Assembly (NCBI GenBank): GCA_031259795.1 | Contig: JAIRLA010000256.1 | Span: 1 to 7,948, forward strand | Direction of reading: 5' to 3' | Length of the DNA stretch: 7,948 nt | Origin: Azoarcus sp. | Lineage (GTDB): Bacteria; Pseudomonadota; Gammaproteobacteria; Burkholderiales; Rhodocyclaceae | Shown: piece by piece, positions 5,142-7,948 of the stretch | How positions within the stretch are numbered: position 1 is the stretch's first letter | How the letters are laid out: every line of letters begins with the position of its first letter | Program-made: the position numbers and the translations under genes | The notes under the pieces: model-generated | Databases searched by the model: none | What the model saw: the letters and a program-made list of their open reading frames with translations, nothing else | What the model was told of the DNA's origin: nothing

Positions 5142-6506
5142 ATGAATTCTTCCCCCAGCGCGCGCCCGCCGAGAATCGGTTTCGTCAGCCTCGGATGCCC
5201 GAAAGCCACGGTCGACTCCGAGCACATCCTCACCCGCCTGTCCGCGGAAGGGTATGAAATCGCGGGCGCTTACGACGACGCCGATCTCGTCGTCGTCAAC
5301 ACTTGCGGCTTCATCGACGCCGCGGTCGATGAATCGCTCGACGCCATCGGCGAGGCGCTGGCCGAAAACGGCAAGGTCATCGTCACCGGCTGCCTGGGCG
5401 CGCGCGGCGAGATCGTGCGGACGGCGCATCCGCGCGTGCTTGCCGTGACCGGGCCGCACGCCGCCGACGAAGTGATGCGGGCCGTGCATCGCCACTTGCC
5501 CAGACCGCACGATCCCTTCACCGGCCTCGTCCCGCCGCAGGGCGTCCGCCTCACGCCGGGGCACTATGCCTACCTGAAAATTTCGGAAGGCTGCAACCAC
5601 GCCTGTACGTTCTGTATCATCCCGGCGCTGCGCGGCGCGCTGGCGAGCCGTCCCCTCCACGAGATCATGCGCGAGGCGGAAACGCTGGTCGACGCGGGCG
5701 TGCGGGAAATCATCGTCGTCTCGCAGGACACTTCCGCCTACGGCGTCGACATGGGCTATCGCACCGGCTTCTGGGGCGGCAGACCGCTCAAGACCCGGCT
5801 GCCGGAACTGGCGAAGGCCCTGGGCGAGCTTGGCGTCTGGATTCGCCTGCACTATCTGTATCCCTATCCGAGCGTCGACGGCATCGTCGAACTGATGGCC
5901 GAGGGCCGCCTCCTGCCCTACCTCGACGCCCCCTTCCAGCATGCCAGCCCCTGCATATTGCAGGCGATGCGACGCCCGGCCAACACCGAAAACGCGCTGG
6001 AACGCATCCGGCGCTGGCGCGATATCTGTCCCGGCATCACCATCCGGTCGACCTTCATCACCGGCTTTCCCGGCGAGACGGAAGAGGATTTCGATCTGCT
6101 GCTGCGCTTCCTGGAAGAAGCCCGCCTCGACCGCGTCGGCGCCTTCGCTTATTCCCCCGTCGAAGGCGCGGCGGCGAACGCCCTGCCCGGCGCGGTGCCC
6201 GCCGAATTGCGGGAAGAGCGCCGCGCCAGGCTGATGGCGTTCCAGGAAGACATCTCCACCCAGTGCCTCGAAGCCCGCATCGGAAGCGAAATGACCGTGC
6301 TGGTCGACGAAGTGGATGAAGAAGAAGGCGCGCTGGCCCGTTCGCCGGGCGACGCGCCCGAAATCGACGGGCTGGTGATGATCCCGGACGGCGAAGGGCT
6401 GGAAGCGGGCGATTTCGTCCGCGTCCGGATCAGCGATTGCGACGTACACGACCTCTACGCCGAGCGCCTCGACGGGCGGGACGAACGGGATGAGCGGGAC
6501 GGCTGA
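5142..6506 (+). CDS. rimO: Ribosomal protein S12 (Asp) methylthiotransferase RimO
   Basis: Cytosolic radical-SAM enzyme that adds a methylthio group to the conserved aspartate of ribosomal protein S12, using two [4Fe-4S] clusters. The 454 residues fit the family. The N-terminal UPF0004 domain binds the auxiliary cluster through Cys19 ([12 protein letters not shown]), Cys55 (NTCGFIDAA) and Cys84 (VTGCLGAR). The radical-SAM cluster motif is Cys151-x3-Cys155-x2-Cys158 in [32 protein letters not shown] and [11 protein letters not shown] are typical of RimO and set it apart from MiaB. A TRAM domain occupies about 378-443. The short tail [11 protein letters not shown] comes from a 9-bp tandem repeat. 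The Shine-Dalgarno before ATG 5142 is weak. The 3' end overlaps the next gene by 17 bp, suggesting translational coupling. Confidence 0.96.
   Translation: MNSSPSARPPRIGFVSLGCPKATVDSEHILTRLSAEGYEIAGAYDDADLVVVNTCGFIDAAVDESLDAIGEALAENGKVIVTGCLGARGEIVRTAHPRVLAVTGPHAADEVMRAVHRHLPRPHDPFTGLVPPQGVRLTPGHYAYLKISEGCNHACTFCIIPALRGALASRPLHEIMREAETLVDAGVREIIVVSQDTSAYGVDMGYRTGFWGGRPLKTRLPELAKALGELGVWIRLHYLYPYPSVDGIVELMAEGRLLPYLDAPFQHASPCILQAMRRPANTENALERIRRWRDICPGITIRSTFITGFPGETEEDFDLLLRFLEEARLDRVGAFAYSPVEGAAANALPGAVPAELREERRARLMAFQEDISTQCLEARIGSEMTVLVDEVDEEEGALARSPGDAPEIDGLVMIPDGEGLEAGDFVRVRISDCDVHDLYAERLDGRDERDERDG
6477..6503 (+). repeat. Three 9-bp tandem units at the rimO / dehydrogenase overlap
   Basis: CGGGACGAA (6477-6485), CGGGATGAG (6486-6494) and CGGGACGGC (6495-6503) are imperfect tandem copies. 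They encode the charged end of RimO. The middle copy has ATG where the others have ACG, and that ATG is the start codon of the next gene. Copy-number change would keep the rimO frame. Confidence 0.7.
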
Positions 6507-7914
6507 ACCGGCGGCGGGCGGCCTGCTCGCGCGCCTGGCCGCCATCGTCGGCGGCGCGCACGTGCTGACCGATCCGGTCGACATATCGCCATTTCTCACC
6601 GACCAGCGCGACCGCTACACGGGCCGCGCCCTCGCGGTGGTCAAACCGGCGGCGACCGCCGAAGTGGCGGCGGTCATGCGCGCCTGCGCCGAAGCCGGCG
6701 TAGCGATGGTGCCGCAGGGCGGCAACACCGGCCTGTGCGGCGGCGCGACGCCCTTGCCCGGCGGCGCGTCGCTGCTCATCAACCTGTCGCGCCTCGACCA
6801 TGTGCGCGCGCTCGACATCGGCAACGACACGATCTGCGTGGAAGCCGGCTGCACACTGGCGGCGGTGCGCGAAACCGCCGCCGCCGCCGGCCGCCTGTTT
6901 CCGCTGGCGCTGGCCTCCGGCGGCAGTTGCGAGATCGGCGGCACCCTATCGACCAACGCCGGAGGAATACACGTCCTGCGCTATGGCAACATGCGCGATC
7001 TCACGCTCGGGCTGGAAGCCGTGCTGCCCGATGGCCGCGTCTGGAACGGCCTGCGCGCCCTGCGCAAGGACAACAGCGGCTACGACCTGAAGCAGCTTTT
7101 CATCGGCGCCGAAGGCACGCTGGGCATCATCACCGCCGCGGCGCTCAAACTTTTCCCCGCCCCGCGGACAAGCGCGACCGCCTGGGCCGCCGTCCCCGAT
7201 CCGGCGGCGGCGGTCGCCCTGCTCGCGCGCCTTCGCGCCGCCTGCGGCGAGCGCGTCACCGCCTTCGAGCTTGTCGGGCGCGCACTCCTCGAACTGGCGC
7301 TCAAGCACATGCCGCGCTGCCGCCCCCCCCTGCCCTCCCCCACCCCTTGGGCGGTACTGATGGAACTCTCCGACACCGCCGCCGACGCGCCGCTCACCGG
7401 CCTGCTCGAACAAACACTGCAAGCCGCCATCGCGGCGGGAGAAGTCACCGACGCCGCGCTCGCCGCGACGCTTGCCCAGAGCGAAAACCTGTGGGCATTG
7501 CGCGAAAACGCCAACGAAGCGCAAAAGCGCGAAGGATTCAGCATCAAGCACGACATCTCCGTACCGCTCGACCGCATCGCCGAATTCATCACCCGCGCCG
7601 GCGACGCCCTACGGGCATGGCGGCCCGGCCTGCGCATCGTCACCTTCGGCCACATCGGCGACGGCAACCTGCACTACAACCTCTTCCCGCCACACGCGGA
7701 CGCCGCCTTCACCACATGCAGCGCCGAAGCCAACCGCATCGTCTACGACCTCGTTGACGCGCTCGGCGGCTCCATCTCCGCCGAACACGGCATCGGACAA
7801 CTCAAACGCGAAGAAATCCGCCGCTACAAAAGCGCGGTCGAACTCGACCTGATGCTGGCGATCAAACACACCCTCGACCCGCGCGGCCTGATGAATCCGG
7901 GGAAGGTGCTTTGA
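6490..7914 (+). CDS. FAD-linked D-2-hydroxyacid (2-hydroxyglutarate-like) dehydrogenase
   Basis: Flavoprotein of the VAO/PCMH family that oxidises a D-2-hydroxyacid to the 2-oxoacid and passes electrons to an unknown acceptor. It has 474 residues. The N-terminal FAD domain (about 45-225) contains [14 protein letters not shown] (75-88) and [12 protein letters not shown] (156-167). The C-terminal FAD-oxidase_C domain (about 230-474) ends [13 protein letters not shown]. Residues matching the zinc and substrate site of human D2HGDH are present: Arg338 (LWALRE), Lys353 (SIKHD), His388 and His395 ([11 protein letters not shown]), Asn397, Glu432 and His433 (SAEHGIG). This favours D-2-hydroxyglutarate or a similar acid; D-lactate or glycolate (GlcD-like) remain possible. 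There are no signal peptide or membrane helices. ATG 6490 lies inside rimO and has a poor binding site, which fits coupled translation. A run of eight C at 7323-7330 encodes an RPPLPSPTP stretch. Confidence 0.88.
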   Translation: MSGTAEPAAGGLLARLAAIVGGAHVLTDPVDISPFLTDQRDRYTGRALAVVKPAATAEVAAVMRACAEAGVAMVPQGGNTGLCGGATPLPGGASLLINLSRLDHVRALDIGNDTICVEAGCTLAAVRETAAAAGRLFPLALASGGSCEIGGTLSTNAGGIHVLRYGNMRDLTLGLEAVLPDGRVWNGLRALRKDNSGYDLKQLFIGAEGTLGIITAAALKLFPAPRTSATAWAAVPDPAAAVALLARLRAACGERVTAFELVGRALLELALKHMPRCRPPLPSPTPWAVLMELSDTAADAPLTGLLEQTLQAAIAAGEVTDAALAATLAQSENLWALRENANEAQKREGFSIKHDISVPLDRIAEFITRAGDALRAWRPGLRIVTFGHIGDGNLHYNLFPPHADAAFTTCSAEANRIVYDLVDALGGSISAEHGIGQLKREEIRRYKSAVELDLMLAIKHTLDPRGLMNPGKVL

Positions 7915-7948
7915 ACCGGGTATCGTGGACCGGCGTTATGCGGGGGGC

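Noticed and set aside
5133..6599. 488-codon minus-strand frame opposite rimO
   Set aside because: Shadow of rimO; composition is Arg/Asp/Gly-rich with no family features.
7323..7330. Run of eight C as a possible phase-variable slippage site
   Set aside because: It lies in a housekeeping-type enzyme in a C-rich stretch; no frameshift is visible and nothing supports switching.
6735..7757. 340-codon plus-strand frame inside the dehydrogenase gene
   Set aside because: Arg-rich out-of-frame translation typical of high-GC coding DNA.

Overview
The window is a GC-rich stretch of a bacterial chromosome, most likely from a betaproteobacterium. The reasons are a PHB_acc-type PhaR regulator paired with an acetoacetyl-CoA reductase very like PhaB of Cupriavidus, a gamma/beta-type periplasmic Prc protease, and RimO next to the PHA genes. 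I suspect a Rhodocyclales-like PHA accumulator, but the sequence alone does not fix the order. All six convincing genes lie on the + strand. The long minus-strand open frames mirror these genes and are not coding.

Layout: 1-378 is non-coding. It holds half of a palindromic repeat joined to a GCAATGACG-type repeat, framed by a 12-bp inverted repeat, and a perfect DnaA-box 9-mer. Then come prc (379-2532, periplasmic tail-specific protease) and apt (2615-3163, adenine salvage), close enough to share a transcript. The 392-bp gap 3164-3555 holds a second, complete copy of the palindromic repeat (a 79-bp hairpin just after apt) and then a TATAAT promoter with a GC-rich leader for phbB. phbB (3556-4299) ends in a strong terminator. 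phaR (4456-5067) has its own TATAAT box, an inverted repeat at the likely transcription start and an excellent Shine-Dalgarno; it also ends in a terminator. rimO (5142-6506) overlaps by 17 bp an FAD-linked D-2-hydroxyacid dehydrogenase gene (6490-7914). The last 34 bases show nothing.

Function: phbB and phaR form a small polyhydroxybutyrate module. PhbB makes (R)-3-hydroxybutyryl-CoA, and PhaR should repress granule-associated genes, and itself, until polymer accumulates. The PHA synthase and thiolase genes are not here. The other genes are housekeeping: periplasmic proteolysis, purine salvage, ribosomal protein S12 modification and 2-hydroxyacid oxidation.

No unknown multi-gene system is visible. 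The points most worth following are the palindromic repeat pair with its sharp junction, the PhbB cofactor loop that looks NADH-adapted, and the candidate operator at the phaR start site.
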